Translations under genes and position numbers: made by a program
Shown here: positions 8,223 through 15,935 of the stretch, piece by piece
Numbering within the stretch: the first letter of the stretch is position 1
How the letters are laid out: every line of letters starts with the position of its first letter
The notes under the pieces: generated by a model
Seen by the model: only the letters and a program-made list of their open reading frames with translations
What the model was told of the DNA's origin: nothing
Databases searched by the model: none
Source: Synechococcales cyanobacterium bin59.metabat.ball.084
GTDB taxonomy: Bacteria; Cyanobacteriota; Cyanobacteriia; Cyanobacteriales; Chamaesiphonaceae
NCBI GenBank assembly: GCA_013297675.1
Contig: JAAFHZ010000026.1
Location: 1-42,182, forward strand
DNA: 42,182 nucleotides
Direction: 5' to 3'

Positions 8223-8462
8223 CTAGCCTGGAGTTTTGAAGATGATTTTAGCTACCTCTGTAAACAGGCCATTAACTCCGTAGATGACTGCCGCAGACAG
8301 GGAGACCATCAATACTACGGCTAAAGATTCGCTGATGAGCTGTTGACGGTTTGGCCAGATGACCTTGCCTAACTCAGTTTGACTATCTTTGACGAAGCCA
8401 ACCAAGTCTAGCTTAGTTTTTTCGTCGGCTGTGGTATTGGTCGGTGTCTTATCGGTGGCCAC
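8223..8462 (-). CDS. secE: preprotein translocase subunit SecE
   Basis: 79 residues with one membrane helix near the C-terminus (SLAVVLMVSLSAAVIYGVNGLF). The preceding amphipathic segment FVKDSQTELGKVIWPNRQQLI is the conserved SecE cytoplasmic helix with the invariant V-I/V-W-P. SecE clamps SecY in the plasma and thylakoid membrane. It is the first gene of the secE-nusG-rplK-rplA operon; the 247-bp gap upstream should hold the promoter. Confidence 0.95.
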   Translation of the reverse strand: MATDKTPTNTTADEKTKLDLVGFVKDSQTELGKVIWPNRQQLISESLAVVLMVSLSAAVIYGVNGLFTEVAKIIFKTPG

Positions 8463-8589
8463 GTTGTTACGCCTCGTTTAGTTTGGTTAAGGTGTCGATC
8501 AAAGCAGAAATGCTCTGCGATCGGCTGGATGATCAGACTAATAAATTGATCTGCTCACCAATCTCTTAGTTTAGCTGAGATTTTGTCTG

Positions 8590-8617
8590 TGTGGCTAAGT
8601 CGATCGAGTGATTTTGT
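8590..8617. repeat. 28-bp copy of the sequence that is the MITE target near 12.1 kb
   Basis: These 28 bases (starting TGTGGCTAAGTCGATCGAG and ending ATTTTGT) are identical to 12057-12079 joined to 12199-12203, the sequence flanking the MITE once the element and one target duplicate are removed. The copy lies about 130 bp upstream of secE, in a gene-free region. Confidence 0.8.
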
Positions 8618-8709
8618 AATCAAGATCTAGAACCAGTGATTCCGGATTGATCGATGCTCCCCTAGTGACCCGACACAAATTGCCCACGATGCTTTGAACA
8701 ATACATACT

Positions 8710-9957
8710 TTACGGCTCCTCCCAAATAATTTTGCCTTTTGCATTGATAAGAGCAGATCTGCCATCAGACAGGCCTATTTTCCCGATACCATTAAAGAAT
8801 GGTTCAGCCCTCCCTAACTGTACAGGAATTACAACTTCTCCTGTGCGGTTCACATAGCCAGCCTTCTGTCTCTCTATGTCTTCCACTGGAATCAGTCCAC
8901 TGGAAAACTTTGTAAATCCGTTTGCAGGAGCCAGCCAAGAAAACTTCAAGTTAGGAGGAAGCTTAAACACAACTTTCCCGGTGGAGTCAATTACTGTTGA
9001 TGTTGGTTTACCATTTTCAGTATAAAGAATTGCTAAACCCTCATTAAAAACAGTCTTTCCCTTTCCAGCCGAAAATCTCTGTTCTTTTTGATCTATGAAA
9101 AGGTCTTCCGCATGCTTGCTCTCACTCACCGAAGCAATGCCGTTACTTTCAAAATTTGCAGCCGAGAAATATTTTAGATCGATCACAATTTTGCCATCTT
9201 TATTTATGTATCCATTCTTTTCACCCATAAACATTCCAGCACCCAAGCCAACTATCCCTTTCCCAACAGAGGCTAGCCCATTATGAAAACACTCTATATA
9301 TTTTATTTCTGGCGAAATAATTAATTCTTTACCTGTCTTAATATTTACCAATTTATGGCTCAAATATTTTTCATCCTCTTCACCTCCTAATACATTTTCA
9401 TCCTTAGGCTTCATTTCATCTTGGACGAAATCAGGAAAATTTAACGCATCGGCTGCTTTTTTAATTGCTGCTCTGACTTCATAAGTTTCGCTAATTACTT
9501 CTTTTACAACATAACCTTCTGAATGACATAAAAATCGCTCGTTCTCTTTCGATTGCAAAATCACTTTCCCGGTAATATCTATCACTTGGCTAGTCCCAAA
9601 TGGATTCATATTAATATCAGCTTTGAAGTATTTAGGAGGCTTCATATAAGTAGTATCAACAATAGCTAGTCCATCAATAAATTCAGAAATAATATCTTTA
9701 TAACGAGGAGTAATTACTACTTTTCCATCACTGGACATAAATCCGCGTTTTTCTCGTAAACCGCCAAACGACATCACCTCTAACTTGACAGATTTTTCAT
9801 CAGTGATTTCAAAGTTTTGATTCTGAAGCGTATTTTCTACTAATTCAGGGTCTTTTGTTACTTTTAAAGATTCTGACTTGGCAGCGAATAGCACGGCCAA
9901 AGAACAAACAGAGCCAATTAAGACGAATAATAAAGACTTTTTATTAAATATATCCAT
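8710..9957 (-). CDS. WG-repeat protein with N-terminal membrane anchor or signal peptide
   Basis: 415 residues. Residues 8-26 (SLLFVLIGSVCSLAVLFAA) form a hydrophobic segment after a Lys pair, so the protein is exported or anchored with the bulk outside the cytoplasm. The rest carries WG/KWG-type beta repeats: REKRGFMSSDGKVVITPRY, NGYINKDGKIVIDLKYF, AGYVNRTGEVVIPVQL, ALINAKGKIIWEEP, with degenerate units between (SQVIDITGKVIL). Such repeats form beta-propeller-like scaffolds for binding. It is the last of three same-strand genes (83 bp after the tlde1 protein gene) and is AT-rich relative to neighbours. A role as partner or immunity factor of the preceding enzyme is inference only. Confidence 0.8.
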   Translation of the reverse strand: MDIFNKKSLLFVLIGSVCSLAVLFAAKSESLKVTKDPELVENTLQNQNFEITDEKSVKLEVMSFGGLREKRGFMSSDGKVVITPRYKDIISEFIDGLAIVDTTYMKPPKYFKADINMNPFGTSQVIDITGKVILQSKENERFLCHSEGYVVKEVISETYEVRAAIKKAADALNFPDFVQDEMKPKDENVLGGEEDEKYLSHKLVNIKTGKELIISPEIKYIECFHNGLASVGKGIVGLGAGMFMGEKNGYINKDGKIVIDLKYFSAANFESNGIASVSESKHAEDLFIDQKEQRFSAGKGKTVFNEGLAILYTENGKPTSTVIDSTGKVVFKLPPNLKFSWLAPANGFTKFSSGLIPVEDIERQKAGYVNRTGEVVIPVQLGRAEPFFNGIGKIGLSDGRSALINAKGKIIWEEP

Positions 9958-10040
9958 GACTTAAATAGTAACAACTTTTTTGTACTAAAATTTGCTGACC
10001 CAAAATGTTTAAAATTTGAATCAGCACAACGCTCATGTGC

Positions 10041-10847
10041 CTACAGAGTGCGCTCAGATGTGGGCCGTTTCACTTGATTACTCGCGTTCAACACATCGGT
10101 GTCTTTTTTGGCGGAGTCTAGTGATCCATTCCCTACTCCTGGCCTGCTATCTATTACTTTTACTGTTCCGAGAACTTTGTTGGTAGACTCTTTCAGTCCT
10201 AACATATTTTCAATTTCTAGCCACTTTAGTTTGTTTTCAGGGTGAATCGTTAAACAACCTGCTGATCCAAAACCTATGTGCTCTCGAACATTTGTTCGCT
10301 CAGTTATGATAATACCTCTTGTTCCCCGAACAGTGGCTTTATCATCATTAGGATTACTATCTTGTAATTCGAGCCGATACCAGCCGCCTCCGACACCATA
10401 TCTTTGTCTATAGTCGTCCTTGGGACCACCTTCTCGTCTCTTTAAGTTAGAATTGTTATGTATGTTGTAAGTGCCCAAAGGCATTGGCCCCGTATCTCGA
10501 ACATTAGAGTATTCTGATTCATTTATGTATTTTCCTTTCCCAGAAAATGCTCCAAGGTTTTGTGACCCTCTTCCTCCTGGTTCGATTGTCACTGACTTGA
10601 CAGCTTGCCCATCCACATATTTAGTCATAGTTAATGTACCAGTACCCATATCAAAAACTCCATTTACAGTGGTTCTGACAGTAGCACCTCCACCTCTTGA
10701 TAATAATCTATTGCTATCATTGATGGCTGTATTTTTTGATCGGTCACTGTTGACGTTACTACCGATAGAACTGTCAGTAGGAGCATTCAGCATCCGTGCC
10801 CTATCGTTAATTAACTGTAATCTGCGGCTTAAATTATTTGCTGTCAT
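10041..10847 (-). CDS. tlde1/DUF2778-type L,D-transpeptidase-like protein
   Basis: 268 residues without a signal peptide. Residues 1-60 are polar and Ser/Asn-rich. From about residue 65 the sequence follows the tlde1 (DUF2778) pattern: GVFDMGTGTLTM, then AFSGKGKYIN, then DTGPMPLGTYNI. The catalytic region is EHIGFGSAGCLTIHPEN, with His and the GSxGC cysteine as in YkuD-type L,D-transpeptidases. Family members cut or exchange peptidoglycan stem peptides, and several are secreted antibacterial effectors. Absence of an export signal fits delivery by a secretion machine or lysis. The C-terminal 40 residues are a polar tail. It sits between a coiled-coil membrane protein gene and the WG-repeat gene. 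Substrate and delivery are unknown. Confidence 0.7.
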   Translation of the reverse strand: MTANNLSRRLQLINDRARMLNAPTDSSIGSNVNSDRSKNTAINDSNRLLSRGGGATVRTTVNGVFDMGTGTLTMTKYVDGQAVKSVTIEPGGRGSQNLGAFSGKGKYINESEYSNVRDTGPMPLGTYNIHNNSNLKRREGGPKDDYRQRYGVGGGWYRLELQDSNPNDDKATVRGTRGIIITERTNVREHIGFGSAGCLTIHPENKLKWLEIENMLGLKESTNKVLGTVKVIDSRPGVGNGSLDSAKKDTDVLNASNQVKRPTSERTL

Positions 10848-10897
10848 TAGAAACTCTATGCTCCTGGATTTCTGAGTATGGTAAAATTACATGTTTA

Positions 10898-11521
10898 CTA
10901 CTGACCTTTTTTAGCTTTAGAAACTCCTTTATTTTTAATACCTAAATAATCTTGAATTTTTTGTATTTTCTCAGACATTATGTCATTAGTTTCATTGTAT
11001 CTGGTTGTCATTGTACTTACGACAAGGCCACTAATAAAAAATGTTGGTATAACTATTGCCATCCATACTATCAATAGATTCTTCCAATCAAACATATCAT
11101 TGTGAGAACTCTGCTGCAAAACCAAAGTTTTTTTAATCATTAAAATAGAATCTTGAATTTCATCTTGTTCTTTTTGCAAAGATCTCAACATATTCTTTAT
11201 GTCATCTAGAGTATCTATTTGAAGATGATTAGCTTTGTCTATGGTGCTTTTTACTAGAACAATATTTGGCCTAACTAAGTCCATTTCTTGCCCTAAATAC
11301 TCTAGATTATTGACTACTACCGTCAGATATTTAATCGATTCTTGCATCGCTGAAGATAGATCGGATATATCAGTACTTCCTTGCTTTTTTTGATGCTCAA
11401 GGAAGTCAAAAATTTGTCCTAGGCTATGTACTATACCATCGATTTCGCCTTGCTGTTCTTGAAGGATTTGATTCGATGCTGTGCGATCACCGCTATTTCG
11501 AGAAAAATTACCTTGATCCAT
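10898..11521 (-). CDS. coiled-coil protein with single C-terminal membrane helix
   Basis: 207 residues; ATG at 11521. Residues 20-140 are long heptad-rich helices (IVHSLGQIFDFLEH, SIKYLTVVVNNLEYL, DDIKNMLRSLQKEQDEIQD). Residues about 147-170 (NLLIVWMAIVIPTFFISGLVVS) form one membrane span. A short Lys-rich tail (IKNKGVSKAKKGQ) follows, suggesting a tail facing the cytoplasm or a positive-inside anchor. I recognise no family. It leads a three-gene minus-strand unit, 50 bp before the tlde1 gene. It could be a membrane tether, adaptor or delivery factor for that enzyme; this is inferred from order only. Confidence 0.65.
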   Translation of the reverse strand: MDQGNFSRNSGDRTASNQILQEQQGEIDGIVHSLGQIFDFLEHQKKQGSTDISDLSSAMQESIKYLTVVVNNLEYLGQEMDLVRPNIVLVKSTIDKANHLQIDTLDDIKNMLRSLQKEQDEIQDSILMIKKTLVLQQSSHNDMFDWKNLLIVWMAIVIPTFFISGLVVSTMTTRYNETNDIMSEKIQKIQDYLGIKNKGVSKAKKGQ

Positions 11522-12056
11522 GACTTAATCCTTTCTATTTTGTATGTGACTTTGTGAATTTTATAGCAGGCTCACCAGTTTTTATGTAATTCACCTCTTT
11601 TGTGAAGAGGTATTTTTATTTAATTATTGTCTAGTAATATTCTGATCTAAACCATCCTTATCATAAAATACGTTTTTCTATATTGCAACCCACTTCATAA
11701 GCATACCAGCGGTCAATTGGCACTTTACAGCACTTTCCAGTTAGGTGAAGCACAAAAATTTCTGTAATTAGTCACTGACTTTTGAAAGCCTGCAATCACT
11801 AACTGGCAGAGCTTACAAGACTTTTTCATTTTCTAGGTTTTCTTGACTGATGACGAAAGAATGCAGGTTTCAGCGTTCGGTGAGGTTTTCGGTAAACATA
11901 AATATTTCTTATGTCGATCTATAGATCTTCAACTGACAACACTTCTAAGCTTTGTCATTCTCAATAAGACCATCCTTATTGCGATTACTAATTACAAATT
12001 TCTCTGAAAGACTGGTTCAGTAATGGCCAAGCATACCTCATGAATACGGAAAGCGC
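11522..12056. other. AT-rich non-coding stretch upstream of the three-gene cassette
   Basis: No convincing ORF. A hairpin at 11591-11609 (ACCTCTT/AAGAGGT) is followed by ATTTTTATTT on the plus strand, resembling a terminator with no upstream gene. An 8-bp inverted repeat CCAGTTAG (11737-11744) / CTAACTGG (11799-11806) with similar flanks may be the end pair of a degraded small element. The promoter of the cassette should lie near 11530-11650 but I cannot place it. Confidence 0.35.
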
Positions 12057-12079
12057 TGTGGCTAAGTCGATCGAGTGAT

Positions 12080-12189
12080 GGGTGCGTGTGACTTTCTGAA
12101 AATAAAAATCAGACAGGCCGATCAAGGCTAGCAGCACCAACGGAAAATAGAGTCTGGTAAATTTTCTCCTTAGAAAGCCACACGCACCC
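12080..12189. mobile_element. 110-bp MITE with 18-bp terminal inverted repeats and 9-bp target-site duplication
   Basis: The left end 12080-12097 (GGGTGCGTGTGACTTTCT) and the right end 12172-12189 are inverted repeats with one mismatch in 18. The element is flanked directly by TCGAGTGAT at 12071-12079 and again at 12190-12198, a perfect 9-bp duplication. It is too short to code a transposase, so it would be mobilised in trans by a full element with the same ends. A 9-bp duplication fits several IS groups (for example IS1-, IS4- or IS903-like); I cannot assign one. A minus-strand 72-aa frame (11988-12206) reads through it and is probably incidental. Confidence 0.85.
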
Positions 12190-12240
12190 TCGAGTGATTT
12201 TGTCATGAAAATCCACGCAGGAAACTTTCTGGTGGTATTT

Positions 12241-12261
12241 TAGACTATTTTGCAGAGTCTA
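12241..12261 (-). terminator. small hairpin downstream of the Uma2-like remnant
   Basis: TAGACT (12241-12246) pairs with AGTCTA (12256-12261), 12 bp past the stop of the minus-strand remnant. Six base pairs and no strong U-run, so it is a weak terminator candidate. Confidence 0.35.
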
Positions 12262-12273
12262 TTTTGGCTGGTA

Positions 12274-12444
12274 TTAGCCAGGATCAATGCCGAGTTTTCG
12301 CAGCTTTGCTTTTAGTTGCTCAACTTCTTGTTTGGCAATAGGTAATAGGTTAGCAAATTCTTGAGAAGAGATAGTTGGCATAATTTTGGGTACCAAGTAC
12401 ACGGTCTTCGATCTGGTTGATGGGTAGAAACCCGCTCCTCGATT
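12274..12444 (-). pseudogene. 3' remnant resembling the C-terminus of a Uma2-family gene
   Basis: An open minus-strand frame of 56 codons without a proper start, closed upstream by TGA at 12445-12447. It reads FYPSTRSKTVYLVPKIMPTI, then an amphipathic helix (IAKQEVEQLKAKLRKLG) and ends IDPG. That layout (short beta strands then a coiled tail ending in LRxLGIDP) is seen at the C-terminus of many cyanobacterial Uma2 (DUF820) proteins. Upstream coding-like words in another frame (YPDREVIRLLVDI, 12452-12520 region) suggest further frameshifted remains. An intact Uma2 gene lies divergently 150 bp away. The assignment rests on weak pattern similarity. Confidence 0.35.
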
Positions 12445-12598
12445 TCAGCTCAGATTGATATGTCCACCAGTAAGCGAATTACCTCTCTATCGGGGTACTC
12501 CAGCCTGCGTAAGTTAATATGAATGTAGATTGCAGAAGTAACCTATTTTTCAAGACTTTTTAGATTGACTGATTGTTAATGCGTTTGCCACCAAAACA

Positions 12599-13192
12599 AT
12601 GAATACCTCAATCGCCTCTGAACCCATCACCACCCTACATAACCTCAAATCCTGGACAGTCCGAGACTATCACCGCATGAGTGAACTAGGAATCCTTAAC
12701 CCCAATGAACGAACTGAACTAATTGCCGGACAAATTACCCTGATGGTTGCCAAAGGAACACCCCACGTCATCACTCTACAACTGCTAGCTAGTGAACTAT
12801 TAGCCCAGCTTGGTACCACCGCTCTCATTCGTACTCAAGATCCTATTCATCTGGATGATTCCTCAGAACCAGAACCGGACTTAGTAATTGTGCAAGGGGA
12901 AATTTTAGATTACGTCGATCGCCATCCCCAACCTACCGATATCCACCTCTTGGTAGAAGTCGCCGATTCTACCCTCAACTATGACTGCCAAGTCAAAGAT
13001 AAAATTTATGCAAAAGCTGGCATCTTAGAATACTGGGTGATAGACCTAAAAAATCGCCAAGTTCATATTTTTCGAGACCCTCAGACAACCGACTATGCCA
13101 GCCACTTAATTTTGGCGGAATCCCAAACAGTTTCTCCTTTGGCATTTCCCCATGTGATTATTCCGATCGCTTCCATCTTGCCTCCAGTGTAA
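12599..13192 (+). CDS. Uma2 (DUF820) family putative PD-(D/E)XK nuclease
   Basis: 197 residues, complete. Family marks: YHRMSELGILNPNERTELIAG near the start, EPEPDLVIV (the metal-binding Asp) near residue 97, and HLLVEVADSTLNYDCQVKDKI with E and K in the PD-(D/E)XK core near residues 122-138, followed by YAKAGILEYWVIDL. The fold is restriction-endonuclease-like, and the family is strongly expanded in cyanobacteria, where its role is unresolved (DNA repair, mobile-element or host defence have been suggested). No ribosome binding site is clear. It ends 16 bp before the deacetylase gene. Confidence 0.88.
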   Translation: MNTSIASEPITTLHNLKSWTVRDYHRMSELGILNPNERTELIAGQITLMVAKGTPHVITLQLLASELLAQLGTTALIRTQDPIHLDDSSEPEPDLVIVQGEILDYVDRHPQPTDIHLLVEVADSTLNYDCQVKDKIYAKAGILEYWVIDLKNRQVHIFRDPQTTDYASHLILAESQTVSPLAFPHVIIPIASILPPV

Positions 13193-13208
13193 TCGCGCCA
13201 CATCACCT

Positions 13209-13937
13209 ATGCAAATCCAGAAACTTCTTCGTTTACCCCATCTTCCTTGGATATTGCTGTGTGGCACAGTGGTAGCTTTGGGATGGTTGGTGCTGCGGCC
13301 ACCCCGCGTGCTGTTTCAGCTAACAAATCACTTTTTTCCGGGGGCAATATACTTTGCTGCTACCGATCGACCAGTGATTGCTCTGACGATCGACGATGGC
13401 CCAGATCGCACAACTACTAATCAAATTCTGGACGTGCTCGATCAGCATCAGGTGACGGCCACTTTTTTTATCATCACCGATCGAATTCCGGGCAATGAAC
13501 AAACTCTACAGCGAATGTTAAAAGCTGGTCATGAATTGGGCAATCATACCACGGCAGATATTCACAGTATTGGCCTCAGCACGACCGCCTTTGAGCAAGA
13601 TCTCATCAAAGCTGATGCCATTTTAAAAACTTTCAGACAGCCCCAATGGTTGCGCCCTGCTGGTGGCTGGTATAGCCAAGAAATGATTAGTGTTGCCCAG
13701 AAGTACAACTACAAAGTTGCACTTGGTTCGATTTTTCCTTATGATACCAATATTTCTTCGCCTTGGTTTGCCACCCAATTCATTTTGGCCAATGCTCAGC
13801 CCGGTAGCATCATTGTGATGCACGACTCTGGCGACTGGGGCAAAAACACTGTTAAAACTTTAGAACAGGTGCTACCTAAGCTCAAACAGCGAGGATATCA
13901 GGTCGTTAATCTTTCAGCATTGCAGGTTCGTAGTTAA
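13209..13937 (+). CDS. polysaccharide deacetylase (NodB homology domain), membrane-anchored
   Basis: 242 residues with an N-terminal hydrophobic anchor (about 12-30) and the NodB domain from residue 55. Motif 1 is ALTIDDGPD (D62, D63). Motif 2 is GNHTTADIHS, where the usual HxxxH metal pair reads HxxxD, as in some cyanobacterial relatives. Motif 3 is LRPAGGWYS and motif 5 is SIIVMHD. Carbohydrate esterase family 4 enzymes remove acetyl groups from peptidoglycan, chitin-like or exopolysaccharide substrates outside the cytoplasm. The substrate here is not predictable. A short inverted repeat (TTCGTAGTTAACTACGAA) spans the stop and may act as a terminator. Confidence 0.88.
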   Translation: MQIQKLLRLPHLPWILLCGTVVALGWLVLRPPRVLFQLTNHFFPGAIYFAATDRPVIALTIDDGPDRTTTNQILDVLDQHQVTATFFIITDRIPGNEQTLQRMLKAGHELGNHTTADIHSIGLSTTAFEQDLIKADAILKTFRQPQWLRPAGGWYSQEMISVAQKYNYKVALGSIFPYDTNISSPWFATQFILANAQPGSIIVMHDSGDWGKNTVKTLEQVLPKLKQRGYQVVNLSALQVRS

Positions 13938-13966
13938 CTACGAACCTGCGCTAGTCAAAAATTGAA

Positions 13967-14311
13967 CTATTGGATTACAGGTTTCATCACTTTACTCACC
14001 AGTACTCGATTTCTAGCATCAATCACCTTCAGCCGATAGGCACCTTCTGGAGATTTAACCGGAGTCATGCTGTATGTTGTGCCTTTGTTTTCCCAAACAA
14101 ACTGACCTTGAGTAGCAGAAGAGTACTGGGCGATTTCTAGACACTGATTTTTGGAATTGCAGCCATGATAGCTGCCTTCTTCCCCGATCGAAACAGTGTA
14201 GCCGCCGCCTTGGTAGGTAGCTCCATCACCACAGGCATTAGCAGAAATCGATCCCAACCAGCTAGAGGCAGTGACAGCCGAGGCTAGGAATAAAACGCGC
14301 AGAGTTTTCAT
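13967..14311 (-). CDS. small secreted protein, unknown function
   Basis: 114 residues from ATG 14311; the frame extends upstream but the internal start gives a clean signal peptide (MKTLRVLFLASAVTASSW, cleavage near ANA-C). The mature part has three cysteines (CGDG, YHGC, NQC) and a beta-rich pattern (YTVSIGEEGSYHGC, AYRLKVIDARNRVLVSKVM). It is probably a periplasmic or secreted protein with one disulfide. I recognise no family. Its upstream region overlaps the sequence immediately beyond the TnpB right end, so insertion there may have altered its promoter. Confidence 0.65.
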   Translation of the reverse strand: MKTLRVLFLASAVTASSWLGSISANACGDGATYQGGGYTVSIGEEGSYHGCNSKNQCLEIAQYSSATQGQFVWENKGTTYSMTPVKSPEGAYRLKVIDARNRVLVSKVMKPVIQ

Positions 14312-14364
14312 AACTATATTTAGTTTTGTGATCAAAAAGGATGCTTGAATTAAACTCTTTGGAA

Positions 14365-14427
14365 TTGACACTCTCAGGGCTAAAGCCGCTGAGATTCTAT
14401 AGAGACTTCGCTTCTATACTCTCTATA
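14365..14427 (-). ncRNA. putative omegaRNA 3' part / right end of the TnpB element
   Basis: Two consecutive hairpins overlap and follow the tnpB 3' end on the minus strand: 14398-14405 with 14420-14427 (TATAGAGA/TCTCTATA), and 14373-14393 (CTCAG/CTGAG with an inner GGCT/AGCC). TCAA follows eight to nine bases later (plus-strand TTGA at 14365-14368), as at IS200/IS605 right ends. In TnpB systems the omegaRNA covers exactly this part, and the guide is the sequence beyond the right end. The 5' limit inside tnpB is not determined. Confidence 0.55.
14371..14393. repeat. direct repeat copy 1 flanking the tnpB-RHH module
   Basis: CTCTCAGGGCTAAAGCCGCT plus GAG; it matches 16156-16178 at 20 of 23 positions in the same orientation. 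It coincides with the terminal hairpin of the TnpB right end and overlaps the tnpB stop codon. Confidence 0.7.
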
Positions 14428-15876
14428 TATTCCGGCTTCAAACAGATTTAACTGCTTTAATATCGGATTCCTAGGCTCCTTCTCCAACGAGAACGATGTA
14501 TCCAAAGGCATAACTTTCCCGCAGCCCGCAGGTAGTGTTTTCTTTTTACCGGGGAAAACAAACCCAGCTCTTTGAGCTATTGCTCTTGATGCCTTAGTAT
14601 CAGCATGATCTGCATAGCCACAATTGCGACAAACAAATTTCTCGCCATCACGATTAGACTTTTCCGTGTGCCCGCAGCTAGGGCACTCTTGGGAAGTATG
14701 CCGGGGATTAACTGCCACTACCAGCTTCCCAGCCTTAATAGATAGCCATTCAATCATCTTAAAAATAGCTCCCCAGGCACAATCCAAAATGGATTTGTTT
14801 AGTCCAGACTTGGCTGCTGCTCCATTTCGGATATACCTTTTACCATCAGTCTTAGGCTTTGCCCGTTTGACCATATTTGTTATCTTTAGGTCTTCTCTTG
14901 CAATCAAATCAGCAGTTTTTACCACCCTGGTCGCTGCCTGCCAGTTATGCCCATCTCTTTTCTGGGCTAGCTTTTGTTTGACTTTACCCAGCTTGGCGTA
15001 AGCTTTTGTTTTATTCTTGGAGCCATTAACTTTTCTGGAGATAGCTTTAGTTCTAATCCTCAGCCGCCTAGCTACTCGATTGTTGGTCGTTGGACGAATG
15101 TTTTCAATAAACGAGCCATCACTTAGAGCAATCAACTTGTTAACCCCAACATCAATCCCTACGACAGATTGAACATCTTCCTTCAGTTCTGGCAAGACTT
15201 CACCATCATCTACCAACATGGATATATACCAAGAACCGCCTCTGCGTTTTATATTGCAAGTTCTAACCTCGGTAATTTTGCTAAAATCCCTGCTGTTATG
15301 GAAGCGCGTATCGCCTATACCTGGTAGATATACCGTGCCATACTTGTTTTTGATTGACTTCACTACTACTCGCCCAGGCTTGTACTCGAATGAATCCATC
15401 ACCCTGAAAAACTTTGGATATCCTTTGCCATGCTTCCAGAAATTAGTAAAAGCTGTATCAAGCGCAGCAATGTTTCTTTGAAGCACATCTGAATCTATAT
15501 CACCAAACCACGGGCTATCATGCCTGAGTTTCGTAGTTACCTTCATTTGAATTCCTGATGGGGAATCCCATTTGACTTGTCCTTTTGAATTTTTAAGCAT
15601 CAAAGAAACGTCATCAGGGATCACCCCATGCTTTTGGACTGGGCAGGTCAGCGGACTACACCAGATTTCAGCAGATTCTTCCCTAGTTTTGATGTCACAG
15701 TAAGATGCTTTGAGCATCACTTCCGATTGCTCAGAATGTTGGTTATTAGTCTCAAAGCCTTTAGACCTTTGCCTCAAAGCAAAGTTTCTATGTTTGCGTA
15801 GTGTCACTAACCAGCCTGACATTTTTTCGATTTGAGGCTGGGTAGGAACTAGTTTGAAATTCCATCTAATCAGCAA
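14380..15876 (-). CDS. tnpB: TnpB RNA-guided endonuclease (IS200/IS605 family)
   Basis: 498 residues. The TTG start at 15876 is supported by GAGGTG about 7 bases upstream. The N-terminal WED/REC-like part opens with [17 protein letters not shown]. RuvC-I is [12 protein letters not shown] (Asp about 242), RuvC-II is IAREDLKI (Glu about 328), a zinc finger has CPSC and CRNC (398, 401, 416, 419), and RuvC-III is [12 protein letters not shown] (Asp about 426). All catalytic residues are present, so nuclease activity is possible. TnpB cuts DNA guided by omegaRNA and helps retain the transposon. No TnpA (Y1 transposase) gene is present; a ribbon-helix-helix-like gene lies divergently 60 bp away. 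It would need TnpA in trans to move. Confidence 0.93.
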   Translation of the reverse strand: MLIRWNFKLVPTQPQIEKMSGWLVTLRKHRNFALRQRSKGFETNNQHSEQSEVMLKASYCDIKTREESAEIWCSPLTCPVQKHGVIPDDVSLMLKNSKGQVKWDSPSGIQMKVTTKLRHDSPWFGDIDSDVLQRNIAALDTAFTNFWKHGKGYPKFFRVMDSFEYKPGRVVVKSIKNKYGTVYLPGIGDTRFHNSRDFSKITEVRTCNIKRRGGSWYISMLVDDGEVLPELKEDVQSVVGIDVGVNKLIALSDGSFIENIRPTTNNRVARRLRIRTKAISRKVNGSKNKTKAYAKLGKVKQKLAQKRDGHNWQAATRVVKTADLIAREDLKITNMVKRAKPKTDGKRYIRNGAAAKSGLNKSILDCAWGAIFKMIEWLSIKAGKLVVAVNPRHTSQECPSCGHTEKSNRDGEKFVCRNCGYADHADTKASRAIAQRAGFVFPGKKKTLPAGCGKVMPLDTSFSLEKEPRNPILKQLNLFEAGIYREYRSEVSIESQRL

Positions 15877-15935
15877 TTATTTCACCTCACAGCCTAGTGT
15901 ATAATCTTGTCTTAGTATGCATGGCAGGTCTGGAT

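Noticed and set aside
11737-11806. Inverted repeat CCAGTTAG/CTAACTGG as a second MITE
   Set aside because: Only 8 exact bp with diverged flanks and no target duplication found.
11988-12206. 72-aa minus-strand frame with hydrophobic segment (RLYFPLVLLALIGL)
   Set aside because: It reads straight through the MITE, and most of its length, including the hydrophobic segment, is MITE sequence; no ribosome binding site was seen. Likely incidental.
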